Source of the DNA: Bradyrhizobium lupini
GTDB taxonomy: Bacteria; Pseudomonadota; Alphaproteobacteria; Rhizobiales; Xanthobacteraceae
NCBI RefSeq assembly: GCF_040939785.1
Contig: NZ_CP162553.1
Span: 3,224,001 to 3,288,000, forward strand
DNA: 64,000 nt
Direction: 5' to 3'
A program made the position numbers and the translations under genes. Numbering within the stretch: the first letter of the stretch is position 1; every line of letters begins with the position of its first letter. The notes beneath the pieces are model-generated. The model ran no database searches, had not been told where the DNA came from, and saw nothing but the letters and a program-made list of their open reading frames with translations. Shown in pieces: positions 53,021 to 61,252 of the stretch.

Positions 53021-54472
53021 TTACGACTCGATCCTCACATATTCGAAATCGCCGGGCTTGTTGTCGATGCCGACTTTCGGCGGTGAGATCCAGGAGGCGA
53101 ACTGGCCGGTCTCGGTGACGGGCTGCATCAGCGAGGTGATGAAGTCGCCGTCCGCGGTCGAGGGCAGCCATTCGTCCTTGCGCTTCGCCCAGGTGGCATC
53201 GTCGATCAAAATGCCGTCGGGCGTCGCGTGGATGCCCTTGAACTCGCCGATATGGCGGTGGAAGGCGACGTTGGGCAGCTTGAGCTGAAACTGGTAGCCC
53301 GCGGTCGAGATCACCTTGTTCCAGCGCAGCATGCCCTTGACGCAATCCTGGCTGTAATCGTCGCGCAGGCGCATGTTGAGCGCGGTCAGCGCCGGCTCGT
53401 CGACGAGCTTGATCTCACCGTCGATGAACTTCAGCACCGGATAGGTGGCGTTCTTGAGCTGATGATCGTCGTCGATCTGGGTCTCGTGATAGCGACCCTT
53501 GATGCCGGTGTTGAAGGCGTTCGCCGCGTTGGTCGAGACTTCCGAGCCAAACAGATCGAGCGACAGCGTATAGTGCAGGTTCAGCTTCTTCTGAATGGTC
53601 GGCAGGTCGATCACGCCGAGCGCGCGGACCTTCGCGATGTCGGTGGGATCGGTGATGCCGGCTTCGCGCATCGCATCGCAGGTGCGCTGCACGACGCGGG
53701 TGATGCCGGTCTCGCCGACGAACATGTGGTGCGCTTCTTCCGTCAGCATGAAGCGGCAGGTGCGCGACAGGGGATCGAAGCCGGACTGCGCAAGCGAGTG
53801 CAGCTGCATCTTGCCGTCGCGGTCGGTGAAGTAGGTGAACATGAAGAAGGACAGCCAGTCCGGCGTCGCCTCGTTGAAGGCGCCCAGCATGCGCGGCGAG
53901 TCGGCGTCGCCCGAGCGGCGGCGCAACAAATCGTCGGCCTCTTCACGTCCGTCGCGACCAAAGTACTTTTGCAGCAGGTACACCATCGCCCAGAGGTGAC
54001 GGCCTTCCTCGACATTGACCTGGAACAGATTGCGCATGTCGTACAGCGAGGGCGCGGTCTTGCCGAGATGGCGCTGCTGCTCGACGGAGGCGGGCTCGGT
54101 GTCGCCCTGGATCACGATCAGACGCCGCAGCATGGCGCGATACTCGCCCGGGACTTCCTGCCAGGCCGGCTCGCCAAAATGCTCGCCGAACGGCACGACG
54201 CGGTTCTCTTCCTGGGGAGCAAGGAGAATGCCCCAGCGATACTCGGGCATCCGCACATAGTCGAACTTGGCCCAGCCGCGCGGATCGACCGAATAGGCGG
54301 TGCGCAAGTACACCAGCGATTCCTGGAAGCCTTCCGGCCCCATGTCTTTCCACCAGTCCATGTAGCCGGGATGCCAGCCTTCCAGCGCCTTGAGCACCTG
54401 GCGGTCTTCGGCCAAATTGACGTTGTTCGGAATCTTGGTCGAGTAGTCGACGTTCATGATGTTCACGTTCAT
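53021..54472 (-). CDS. boxB: Benzoyl-CoA 2,3-epoxidase, subunit BoxB
   Basis: This 483-residue di-iron oxygenase component epoxidises benzoyl-CoA. Ligand-bearing helices are visible: VNVEEGRHLWAMVYLLQKYF and FMLTEEAHHMFVGETGI supply E-x2-H pairs. NNVNLAEDRQVLKALEGWHP and PEYRWGILLAPQEENRVVPF belong to the N-terminal part. The reductase BoxA, normally its electron donor, is not in this window. I chose ATG 54472, which has AAGGAG ten bases upstream. It is the last gene of the box operon. Confidence 0.95.
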   Translation of the reverse strand: MNVNIMNVDYSTKIPNNVNLAEDRQVLKALEGWHPGYMDWWKDMGPEGFQESLVYLRTAYSVDPRGWAKFDYVRMPEYRWGILLAPQEENRVVPFGEHFGEPAWQEVPGEYRAMLRRLIVIQGDTEPASVEQQRHLGKTAPSLYDMRNLFQVNVEEGRHLWAMVYLLQKYFGRDGREEADDLLRRRSGDADSPRMLGAFNEATPDWLSFFMFTYFTDRDGKMQLHSLAQSGFDPLSRTCRFMLTEEAHHMFVGETGITRVVQRTCDAMREAGITDPTDIAKVRALGVIDLPTIQKKLNLHYTLSLDLFGSEVSTNAANAFNTGIKGRYHETQIDDDHQLKNATYPVLKFIDGEIKLVDEPALTALNMRLRDDYSQDCVKGMLRWNKVISTAGYQFQLKLPNVAFHRHIGEFKGIHATPDGILIDDATWAKRKDEWLPSTADGDFITSLMQPVTETGQFASWISPPKVGIDNKPGDFEYVRIES

Positions 54473-54496
54473 GGCCGTGCTCCTTGGATTTCTTTC

Positions 54497-54608
54497 GTCA
54501 TGCCCGGCCTTGTGCCGGGCACCCACGTTCTTGCTTGCTCAGCCAAGGACGTGGATGGCCGGGACATTCTGTACGAAGACGCGCTTCGCGCTTTTGCCCG
54601 GCCATGAC
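54497..54608. repeat. Intergenic paired palindromic repeat, 112 bp (family A-like)
   Basis: It starts CGTCATGCCCGGCC and ends GGCCATGACG, with CCCGGCCTTGTGCCGGG as the left hairpin and a right-hand stretch CGCGCTTCGCGC. It fills the gap between boxC and boxB and could set the ratio of the two products. Confidence 0.7.
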
Positions 54609-54621
54609 GCAGCAAATGTCG

Positions 54622-56310
54622 TCACACTCGCGTCATATCGAATTTCGGCTTCTGGCCGCTGCCGTAGCGGCGCAGCGCGCCTTCCTCGCCGACCGCGTTG
54701 GGGCGCTGGAAGATCCAGTTCTGCCACGCGGTGAGGCGCGAGAAGATCTTCGATTCCATCGTCTCGGGGCCGACGAAGCGCAGGTTGGCTTCCATGCCGG
54801 TGAGGCTGTCGGGCGAGAAGCTGGCGCGCTCCTCCAGGAACACGCGGACCTCGTCGTCCCAGTCGATGTCGTCGAGTGCGAAGGTGACGAGACCGAGCTC
54901 TTCGGCCTGCTCGGCGTCCAGCGCGGTGCCCGTCGTGGCTTCCGCGCGTTCCACATCGGACGGATCGGCCTGGAAGCGCGACTGAAGCCGCGTCAGGCCA
55001 TGGCTCATCGGATACGGGCCAAAATTCATCGCTGACAGTTCGATCGACGGCGGCGGGCGGTTGTCGCCCTGGCGCGTGCCGATCAGCATGTAGGAACGGT
55101 CGGCGGCGAAGACGAGCTCGGCGAGCGTGCCGGCGAAGCAGGAGCCGGGCTCGACCAGCGTCACCAGCGTGCGCGAGGTGACGTCGATGCGCTTCAAGAC
55201 ACGCTTCCAGTAGTGCCTGATTTCGTTGACCAGCCAGTGCGCCTTGTTGGCTTCGAGGAAGGCGTCGCAGGCGAGCACATGGGCGCGGTCGCCGTGACTC
55301 TTGAACACCAGCATCGCGATCTCGAGCTCGTTGATACGCAGATGCAGGATGGCGTCGTCGAGTTCGCGCGCGACCTGGAGCGGCCAGAACGCGACACCCT
55401 GCGCCATCATCCCGTCGATATCGGCGGGCGGCGCGGCTTCAGGCGCCTTGATCGAGATCGTGGCGATGCGGGCGGCGCGGTCGACGTCGACGGTGACAAA
55501 GCCGTAGCGGATGCTCGTCTCATCGATGATGCGCTTGAGCGGCGTCAGCGCGATGCCCTTGCCGCTGCCCTTGCGCTTCGAGGCCTGGGCGAATTCCCTG
55601 GCGCGCTCGGCAACCTTGCCTTCGAGCTTGCTGTTCGGCGCGATCTCGTCGACCAGGCGCCATTGCACGGCGCGCTTGCCCTTCACGCCTTCTTCGATGG
55701 TGCAGAAGAAATCGGCGTGATCGCGGCGCACCTTGCGCTTGTCGACCACACGCGTGAGGCCGCCGGTGCCCGGCAGCACCGCCAGCAGCGGCACTTCGGG
55801 CAAGGCGACGGCGGACGCGCCGTCATCGGCAAGCATGATGTAGTCGGTGGCGAGCGCGAGCTCATAGCCGCCGCCGGCGGCCGAGCCGTTCACGACGGTG
55901 ATAAAGCGCTGGCCGGAATTCTCCGACGAGTCTTCCATGCCGTTGCGGGTCTCGTTGGTGAACTTGCAGAAATTGACCTTGTGGGCATGCGTCGAGCCGG
56001 CGAGCATGCGGATGTTGGCGCCGGCGCAGAACACGCGGTTCTTGGCCGAGCGCATCACCACGACCTTCACCTCGGGGTGCTCGAAGCGCAGGCGCTGGAC
56101 CGCGTCGGCAAGCTCGATGTCGACGCCGAGATCGTAGGAATTGAGCTTGAGCAGATAGCCCTCGAACAGGCCGCCATTCTCGTCGACGTCCATGGTCAGG
56201 GTGGCGACGTCACCGTCAACCGCGAGCTTCCAGTGCCGGTAGCGGGACGGCTCGGTCTGGAAATCGATGAATGTCGCGCCGCCTGCGAGGCGCCGATCTT
56301 CCTCGGCCAT
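54622..56310 (-). CDS. boxC: 2,3-epoxybenzoyl-CoA dihydrolase BoxC
   Basis: This 562-residue, double-length crotonase-fold enzyme opens and cleaves the ring of 2,3-epoxybenzoyl-CoA. The N-terminal half shows VVVMRSAKNRVFCAGANIRM, NGSAAGGGYELALATDYIML (oxyanion loop) and PEVPLLAVLPGTGGLTRVVD. The C-terminal half shows FAADRSYMLIGTRQGDNRPP. It follows the hydrolase gene after a 70-base gap that holds TGCA-type operator repeats. The ATG at 56310 begins MAEEDRRLAGGATFIDFQTE. Confidence 0.94.
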   Translation of the reverse strand: MAEEDRRLAGGATFIDFQTEPSRYRHWKLAVDGDVATLTMDVDENGGLFEGYLLKLNSYDLGVDIELADAVQRLRFEHPEVKVVVMRSAKNRVFCAGANIRMLAGSTHAHKVNFCKFTNETRNGMEDSSENSGQRFITVVNGSAAGGGYELALATDYIMLADDGASAVALPEVPLLAVLPGTGGLTRVVDKRKVRRDHADFFCTIEEGVKGKRAVQWRLVDEIAPNSKLEGKVAERAREFAQASKRKGSGKGIALTPLKRIIDETSIRYGFVTVDVDRAARIATISIKAPEAAPPADIDGMMAQGVAFWPLQVARELDDAILHLRINELEIAMLVFKSHGDRAHVLACDAFLEANKAHWLVNEIRHYWKRVLKRIDVTSRTLVTLVEPGSCFAGTLAELVFAADRSYMLIGTRQGDNRPPPSIELSAMNFGPYPMSHGLTRLQSRFQADPSDVERAEATTGTALDAEQAEELGLVTFALDDIDWDDEVRVFLEERASFSPDSLTGMEANLRFVGPETMESKIFSRLTAWQNWIFQRPNAVGEEGALRRYGSGQKPKFDMTRV

Positions 56311-56346
56311 GGGCCACCCTTGAGTTCGTCTTGGTTTACCGTTAGA

Positions 56347-56370
56347 TGCACAATAATGCATATTGTTGCG
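56347..56370 (-). promoter_or_regulatory. TGCA-N6-TGCA operator 1 before boxC
   Basis: The plus strand has TGCA at 56347, TGCA at 56357 and a TGCG at 56367, each spaced by exactly six bases. BzdR/BoxR proteins are known to bind repeated TGCA units, so this is a candidate BoxR site just upstream of the boxC start. Confidence 0.65.
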
Positions 56371-56382
56371 CGCGTCTAGACT

Positions 56383-57204
56383 TTAACGGCCCATACATGC
56401 ATTTTGTTGCATGTCCTCTCCTAGGGCCGCTGCTGCAAATTGCTCAATCGCGTGAAGCGTCGCTCCCGGAGCTTCGCGATGCGGAGAATGCGCCGCGCCT
56501 GACATGACTTTCAAATCGACCGGGCAATAGCATTCGTGCTGCGCGATCTCGGCCTGACGCAGCGTCCCGTATTGGTCGTCCACGCCTTGAAGGATCAGGA
56601 CGGGAACGCGGATATAAGCGAGATATTCCGAGATATCCCAGTCGCGGAATTTGGGATCGAGCCAGGCGGCGTTCCAGCCGTAGAAGGCGTTGTCGACGTC
56701 CGTGTGCCAGCGCGCGAGCTTTGCCTTCAGGTCGGTGGTCTCAAATGCCGTCTTGATGTCCGCAATCGACTTCACCGAGATGTCCTCGACGATGAAATGC
56801 GGCGCGATCAGTACGAGGCCGTTCAGGCGATGATCCTGATGCGCGCCGGCATAGATCGTCGCGATCGACGCGCCGTCGGAATGGCCGAGCAGCAGGCCAC
56901 GCCTGAAGCCGATCGCGTCGAGGATCTTCGGCAGCACGTCGAGTGCCTCGCGCTGCATGTAGTCGAGCGGCCGCGGCAGCGCGACCTTGCTCGACTGGCC
57001 GTAGCCCGCGCGCGAATAGACGAAGATGCCGGCGGAGGTCGCCTCTCGCAGCTTCTCGGGGAAGTCACCCCAGAGCCCGACCGAGCCGAGGCCTTCATGC
57101 AGCATGACGATGGTCGGTGCATCGGCGGATTGCGGCGCCAGCCATTTGTATTCGAGGCTGGCGTCGCCGATGCTGAGGAAGCCGGTGGGGGCGAGGTTGG
57201 TCAT
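56383..57204 (-). CDS. Alpha/beta hydrolase of the box cluster
   Basis: This 273-residue alpha/beta hydrolase has an oxyanion motif VMLHEGLGSVGLWGDFP and nucleophile Ser in LLLGHSDGASIA (GHSDG). It carries an acid in LQGVDDQYG and His in GAAHSPHREAPG. Its place between bclA and boxC suggests a thioesterase or lactone hydrolase clearing pathway intermediates, such as stray CoA thioesters. The ATG at 57204 (MTNLAPTGFLSIGDASLEYK) is preferred, and an ATG at 57234 lies upstream in frame. Confidence 0.85.
   Translation of the reverse strand: MTNLAPTGFLSIGDASLEYKWLAPQSADAPTIVMLHEGLGSVGLWGDFPEKLREATSAGIFVYSRAGYGQSSKVALPRPLDYMQREALDVLPKILDAIGFRRGLLLGHSDGASIATIYAGAHQDHRLNGLVLIAPHFIVEDISVKSIADIKTAFETTDLKAKLARWHTDVDNAFYGWNAAWLDPKFRDWDISEYLAYIRVPVLILQGVDDQYGTLRQAEIAQHECYCPVDLKVMSGAAHSPHREAPGATLHAIEQFAAAALGEDMQQNACMGR
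56398..56411 (-). promoter_or_regulatory. TGCA-N6-TGCA operator 2 before boxC
   Basis: TGCA at 56398 and 56408 with six bases between, inside the perfect palindrome CATGCA-TTTTGT-TGCATG. It overlaps the 3' end of the hydrolase gene, 88-101 bases before boxC. Confidence 0.65.
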
Positions 57205-57256
57205 GCTCTGTCGCTCTTCTCTCTCCGTCGTCAAGCCCGGCCATGACGACCTGTTG

Positions 57257-58798
57257 TCAATTCGCCCCGTCCCGCAGCTTGAACCGCTGGATCTTCCCCG
57301 TCGCCGTCTTCGGCAAGGAATCCACCACGTCGATCCAGCGCGGATATTTCCACGGGCCGATCTTCTGCTTGACGTGATCCTTGAGCATCTCCTGCAGGCC
57401 CGCCGTCGTCGCGCCGGGGCGCAGCACGACGAAGGCCTTGGGCTTCAGCAGACCTTCCGGATCGGCTTCGGGCACGACGGCAGCTTCCAGCACGGCGGGA
57501 TGCGTGATCAGCGCGCTCTCGACCTCGAAGGGCGAGACCCAGATGCCAGAGACCTTGAACATGTCGTCGGCGCGGCCGCAGAAGGTATAGCGGCCCTCGG
57601 AATCCCTGACATATTTGTCGCCGGTGCGGGTCCACGGCCCCTCGAACGTGCGGCGGCTCTTGTGGCGCTGGTTCCAGTACCCCTCGCCGGCGGAGGGCGC
57701 ATCGACCAGGAGCTCGCCGACCTCGCCGTCGGCGACATCCTGTCCGGCCTCGTTGACAAGCCGCACCGCATAGCCGGGCACCGGTTTGCCGGAGGAGCCG
57801 TATTTGATGTCGCCGGGCGCGTTCGACAGGAAGATGTGCAACAGCTCGGTCGAGCCGACGCCGTCGAGAATATCGACGCCGAAGCGCGCCCTCCAGCTAT
57901 TGCCGACGGACTCCGGGAGCGCCTCGCCGGCCGAGGTGCAGATGCGAAGCGACTTGCCGCCGCGCTCGCTCTTCATCGCTTCGTCGTTGAGCATCGCCGC
58001 GAACAGGGTCGGCACGCCGTAGAAGATCGAGGGATTGTAGCGGTTCATCAGGTCGAACATGCGTGCGGGCGTCGGCCGTTCGCTGTTGAGCACCACGCTG
58101 GCGCCGACCGACATCGGAAAGGTCAACGCATTGCCGAGGCCATATGCGAAGAACAGCTTTGCCGCGGAAAGACAAACGTCGTTCTCGCGAATGCCGAGCA
58201 CCTGCTTCGCATAAGTGTCCGCGGTCGCCTGCATGTTCGAATGGATGTGCCGCACGCCCTTGGGCATGCCGGTCGAACCTGAGGAATACAGCCAGAATGC
58301 CGGCTCGTCGGAATGGGTGGCGGCGGTGGTGAACTGATCGCTCTCGTCCGCAATCTCCTCGGCGAGCTGCTTGTGGCCGTTCTGTTTTGCGCCGGAGACC
58401 ACGACATGCTCCAGATCCGGCATGCGGCCGACGACGTCCTTGATGACGGGATAGAGCGCTTCCGAGACGAACAGCACGCGCGCGCGGCAATCGGCGAGGA
58501 TGTAGGCGTATTGATCTGATGTCAGCAGCGTGTTGAGCGGCACCGGCACGATGCCGGCGCGGATCGCACCCAGAAACACGATCGGGAAGTCGACCGTATC
58601 CAGCATGATCATGGCCACGCGCTCTTCGCGGCGGACCCCGAGCCGGCGCAGCATGTTGGCGGCGCGCCGCGTTTCGCGCTGGAGCTCGCCATAGGTGAGC
58701 CGTGAGACGGTGTCATCGAAGGCGAGCTTGTTGCCGCGTCCCTCCTCGACGTTCCGGTCGAGCAGCCAGGTCACCGCGTTATAGGATCCCTCGCTCAC
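57257..58798 (-). CDS. bclA: Benzoate-CoA ligase
   Basis: This 513-residue member of the acyl-adenylate-forming family activates benzoate to benzoyl-CoA. The AMP/phosphate loop is LYSSGSTGMPKGVRHIHSN (about residue 168). STELLHIFLSN holds the A5-type motif, GDKYVRDSEGRYTFCGRADD supplies the hinge Asp/Arg, and KTATGKIQRFKLR has the catalytic C-terminal Lys. It is the first gene of the box operon and diverges from boxR across 152 bases. Confidence 0.93.
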   Translation of the reverse strand: MSEGSYNAVTWLLDRNVEEGRGNKLAFDDTVSRLTYGELQRETRRAANMLRRLGVRREERVAMIMLDTVDFPIVFLGAIRAGIVPVPLNTLLTSDQYAYILADCRARVLFVSEALYPVIKDVVGRMPDLEHVVVSGAKQNGHKQLAEEIADESDQFTTAATHSDEPAFWLYSSGSTGMPKGVRHIHSNMQATADTYAKQVLGIRENDVCLSAAKLFFAYGLGNALTFPMSVGASVVLNSERPTPARMFDLMNRYNPSIFYGVPTLFAAMLNDEAMKSERGGKSLRICTSAGEALPESVGNSWRARFGVDILDGVGSTELLHIFLSNAPGDIKYGSSGKPVPGYAVRLVNEAGQDVADGEVGELLVDAPSAGEGYWNQRHKSRRTFEGPWTRTGDKYVRDSEGRYTFCGRADDMFKVSGIWVSPFEVESALITHPAVLEAAVVPEADPEGLLKPKAFVVLRPGATTAGLQEMLKDHVKQKIGPWKYPRWIDVVDSLPKTATGKIQRFKLRDGAN

Positions 58799-58818
58799 GG
58801 ACTTCTCCCCTGAATTTA

Positions 58819-58830
58819 GAATTATAATTC
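58819..58830. promoter_or_regulatory. AT-rich palindrome between bclA and boxR
   Basis: GAATTATAATTC is a perfect 12-base palindrome in the only AT-rich part of the bclA-boxR gap, 21 bases upstream of bclA. It has no TGCA, so it may be a promoter element or a site for another regulator, such as a MarR-type protein. No TGCA box was found in this gap. Confidence 0.45.
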
Positions 58831-58950
58831 ATAGAAAGACACCGCCTCGGCTTGCTGTCAATGCCAGCAGGCACTATGTTTCATTAATACGCGCCGCAGG
58901 ACCTCTTTAAAAGAAGACATCCGCTCAAGCAGGCCCATGATCCGCAGTCC

Positions 58951-59859
58951 ATGACCGACAGTCCCGACGCCGAATCCCGATTTCTCGAACAGCTCGGCCA
59001 GCGCGTGCGCACCATGCGCGCGCTGCGCGGCATGTCGCGCAAGGTGCTCGCTAAGGTATCAGGAATATCGGAGCGCTACATCGCGCAGCTCGAAAGCGGC
59101 AAGGGCAACGTCTCCATCGTGCTGCTGCGCCGCGTCTCCGACGCGATGGGCGCGCATCTCGAAGACCTGCTTCCCTCGGCCGATCCGACCCCGGACTGGC
59201 AGATGTTTCGCGATCTCCTGCGCAAGGCGACGCCGGCGCAGGTCGCACAAGCAAAAGATCTGCTCGCAGGCGGCAGCGCCTCCGCGCCGCGGCGCGCGCC
59301 GTTCTGCGGCATCGCGCTAATCGGCCTGCGCGGCGCCGGCAAATCGACGCTTGGGCGGATGCTGGCGAAGAAGGTCGGCTGGAGCTTTGTCGAGCTCAAC
59401 AAGGAGATCGAGCAGCAGAACGGGCTGTCGGTCGCCGAGATCATCGCGCTCTACGGCCAGGAAGGCTTTCGCCGCATGGAGCAGGCGGCGCTGCAGCAGC
59501 TGCTCGCGCGCCACGAGCTGATGGTGCTGGCGACCGGCGGCGGCATCGTCTCCGAACCTCTGACCTTCGACCAGATCCTGTCGTCGTTCTACACGATCTG
59601 GCTGAAGGCCGAGCCCGAGGAGCACATGGCCCGCGTCCGCCGCCAAGGCGATTTGCGCCCGATGGCCGACGACCGCTCCGCGATGGCGGAGCTGCGCAAC
59701 ATCCTCTTGAGCCGCGAGCCGCTATATGCGCGCGCGACGGCGGTGGTGGACACGGCGGGACTGTCCGTCGATGCCGCCGCGGCGCGCCTGGTTGATGCGG
59801 TGCGGCCGGTGCTGCAGAACGAAGCGCGCAGCTTCGGGCTGCGCAGCGTGGCGCTGTAG
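58951..59859 (+). CDS. boxR: BoxR/BzdR-type regulator
   Basis: The product is 302 residues. The N-terminal HTH_XRE domain (QRVRTMRALRGMSRKVLAKV then SGISERYIAQLESGKGNVS, residues about 17-55) is joined by a linker to a shikimate-kinase-like domain. This has a P-loop GLRGAGKST (residues 125-133) and LATGGGIVSEP. This exact fusion is the BzdR/BoxR pattern, where benzoyl-CoA is the inducer. It diverges from bclA and is placed to repress the box operon. The TGCA boxes upstream of boxC fit its known half-sites. Confidence 0.94.
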   Translation: MTDSPDAESRFLEQLGQRVRTMRALRGMSRKVLAKVSGISERYIAQLESGKGNVSIVLLRRVSDAMGAHLEDLLPSADPTPDWQMFRDLLRKATPAQVAQAKDLLAGGSASAPRRAPFCGIALIGLRGAGKSTLGRMLAKKVGWSFVELNKEIEQQNGLSVAEIIALYGQEGFRRMEQAALQQLLARHELMVLATGGGIVSEPLTFDQILSSFYTIWLKAEPEEHMARVRRQGDLRPMADDRSAMAELRNILLSREPLYARATAVVDTAGLSVDAAAARLVDAVRPVLQNEARSFGLRSVAL

Positions 59860-59871
59860 GTCCGAACTCCC

Positions 59872-60264
59872 ATGACCGAGAGCGACGTCGCAATCGCCAT
59901 GTTCGAGCGGATCGGCGGCAGCGCCACGATCGATCGACTGGTCGATCGCTTCTACGACCGGATGGATACGCTGCCGGAGGCGAAGATCATCCGCGCGATG
60001 CATGCGGACGACCTCGGCCTGATCAGGGATGTGCTGAAGCGCTATCTCACCGAATGGACCGGCGGCCCGAAACTCTATTCGGTCGAGAAGGGCCACCCGC
60101 GGCTGCGCCAGCGCCACATCGGCTTTGCCATCGGCGATGCCGAGCGCGACGCGTGGGTGCTCTGCATGCGCGGTGCGCTGGAGGAGACGGTTGTGGACGC
60201 CGCAGCGCGGCAGGACCTCGACAAGGCGTTGTCCGGCCTCGCCGACTGGATGCGCAACCGCTAG
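59872..60264 (+). CDS. Truncated haemoglobin (group II-like)
   Basis: This 130-residue protein has a globin fold shortened to two-on-two helices. It starts MFERIGGSATIDRLVDRFYD and has the group II feature LTEWTGGPKLYSVEKGHPRL followed by the proximal His in RQRHIGFAIG. It binds haem and O2 or NO. It begins 12 bases after boxR in the same direction, so it is likely co-transcribed and may relate to oxygen supply for the box oxygenase, although that is inference. Confidence 0.88.
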   Translation: MTESDVAIAMFERIGGSATIDRLVDRFYDRMDTLPEAKIIRAMHADDLGLIRDVLKRYLTEWTGGPKLYSVEKGHPRLRQRHIGFAIGDAERDAWVLCMRGALEETVVDAAARQDLDKALSGLADWMRNR

Positions 60265-60281
60265 TGATTTTTGCACGGGCG

Positions 60282-60358
60282 CGTAGCCCGGATGAGCGAA
60301 GCGACATCCGGGTCTTCACGATGACTTTCCCGGGTATCGCTTCGCTCACCCGGGCTAC
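60282..60358. repeat. Large inverted repeat between convergent genes
   Basis: Arms of about 30 bases (start GTAGCCCGGATGAGCGAAGC, end GCTTCGCTCACCCGGGCTAC) are inverted with two or three mismatches around an 18-base loop. It separates the haemoglobin and IclR genes, which converge. It could end transcription from both sides. Confidence 0.75.
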
Positions 60359-61140
60359 AAGAGTTGCGACCGCACCGCCTCCGCGCCCTCACGCAACAGC
60401 GGCAAAAATCGCTCGATCAATTCCTGCGCCGGCACGCGATCGACGTGCGCGCCCATGTTAATGGCGGCGACGATCACGCCGTCGTAGCGGCGGACGGGGA
60501 CCGAGATCGAGCGGAAATGCGGCTCGGCCTCGCGGTCCACCAGCGAATAGCCCTGCGCGCGATCGGCGACGGTGCGCGCGAGCAGCACCTTGGGATCGGT
60601 TACCGTCTGCGGCGTCAGCGCTTCGCGCTTCGTCGCCGTCAGGCGCGCAGCAAGCTCGGCATCGTCGAGTTGACCGAGCATGGCGCGGCCGACCGAAGTG
60701 CAGAAGGCCGGAAGCCGGTAGCCGATTTCCAATCCGCCCGAGAACATCCGCGCCGGACTGCTGCGCGCGATGAACACGACCTCATCGCCGTCGAGCACCG
60801 CGAGCGAGGAGATTTCGTTGGCCGCTGTCGCGACGCGGTCGAGCACCGGTTGCAGGACCGTGACGAGTTGGCTCGACCGCAGATACGACGCGGCGAGTGT
60901 CAGCACATGTGGCGTCAGCGAGAACAGCTTCCCGTCGCCACTGACGAAGCCGCCGCGCTGGAGCGTGAACAGCATGCGCCGCGCGGTGGCGCGGGGAAGC
61001 TCAGCGGCACGGGCGAGATCGCTCAGCGTCATCGGGCCGGCCGTGATGCCGAAGCATTGCAGCAGGCGCAGCCCGCGATCGAGGCTCTCGACGAAATCCG
61101 TCGCGCGTTCGTCGCTCTCGCTTCGCTTCAGCTTGGGCAT
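60355..61140 (-). CDS. IclR-family transcriptional regulator
   Basis: The product is 261 residues. The winged helix-turn-helix is GLRLLQCFGITAGPMTLSDL then ARAAELPRATARRMLFTLQR (about residues 28-67). The effector domain (VLDRVATAANEISSLAVLDG, GYRLPAFCTSVGRAMLGQLD, INMGAHVDRV) resembles PcaR/PobR-type sensors of aromatic acids. It diverges from the Rieske oxygenase gene, the usual arrangement for regulation of an aromatic catabolic unit. Confidence 0.92.
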   Translation of the reverse strand: MPKLKRSESDERATDFVESLDRGLRLLQCFGITAGPMTLSDLARAAELPRATARRMLFTLQRGGFVSGDGKLFSLTPHVLTLAASYLRSSQLVTVLQPVLDRVATAANEISSLAVLDGDEVVFIARSSPARMFSGGLEIGYRLPAFCTSVGRAMLGQLDDAELAARLTATKREALTPQTVTDPKVLLARTVADRAQGYSLVDREAEPHFRSISVPVRRYDGVIVAAINMGAHVDRVPAQELIERFLPLLREGAEAVRSQLL

Positions 61141-61196
61141 GGTGTCGGGTCATTCCTGCAAAATAGTGCTTGCTGCCGCGTCAAGGCATGTCATAA

Positions 61197-61221
61197 TTCG
61201 CCCATTCGTTCAATAGGCGAA
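61197..61221. promoter_or_regulatory. Candidate IclR operator between IclR and Rieske genes
   Basis: TTCGCC at 61197-61202 and GGCGAA at 61216-61221 are inverted 6-base arms with 13 bases between, in the 112-base gap between the divergent genes. The spacing fits an IclR-family dimer pair, but other short motifs could equally be used. Confidence 0.45.
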
Positions 61222-61252
61222 CAAACGCCATTCCATAAAGGATGCACTCGCC

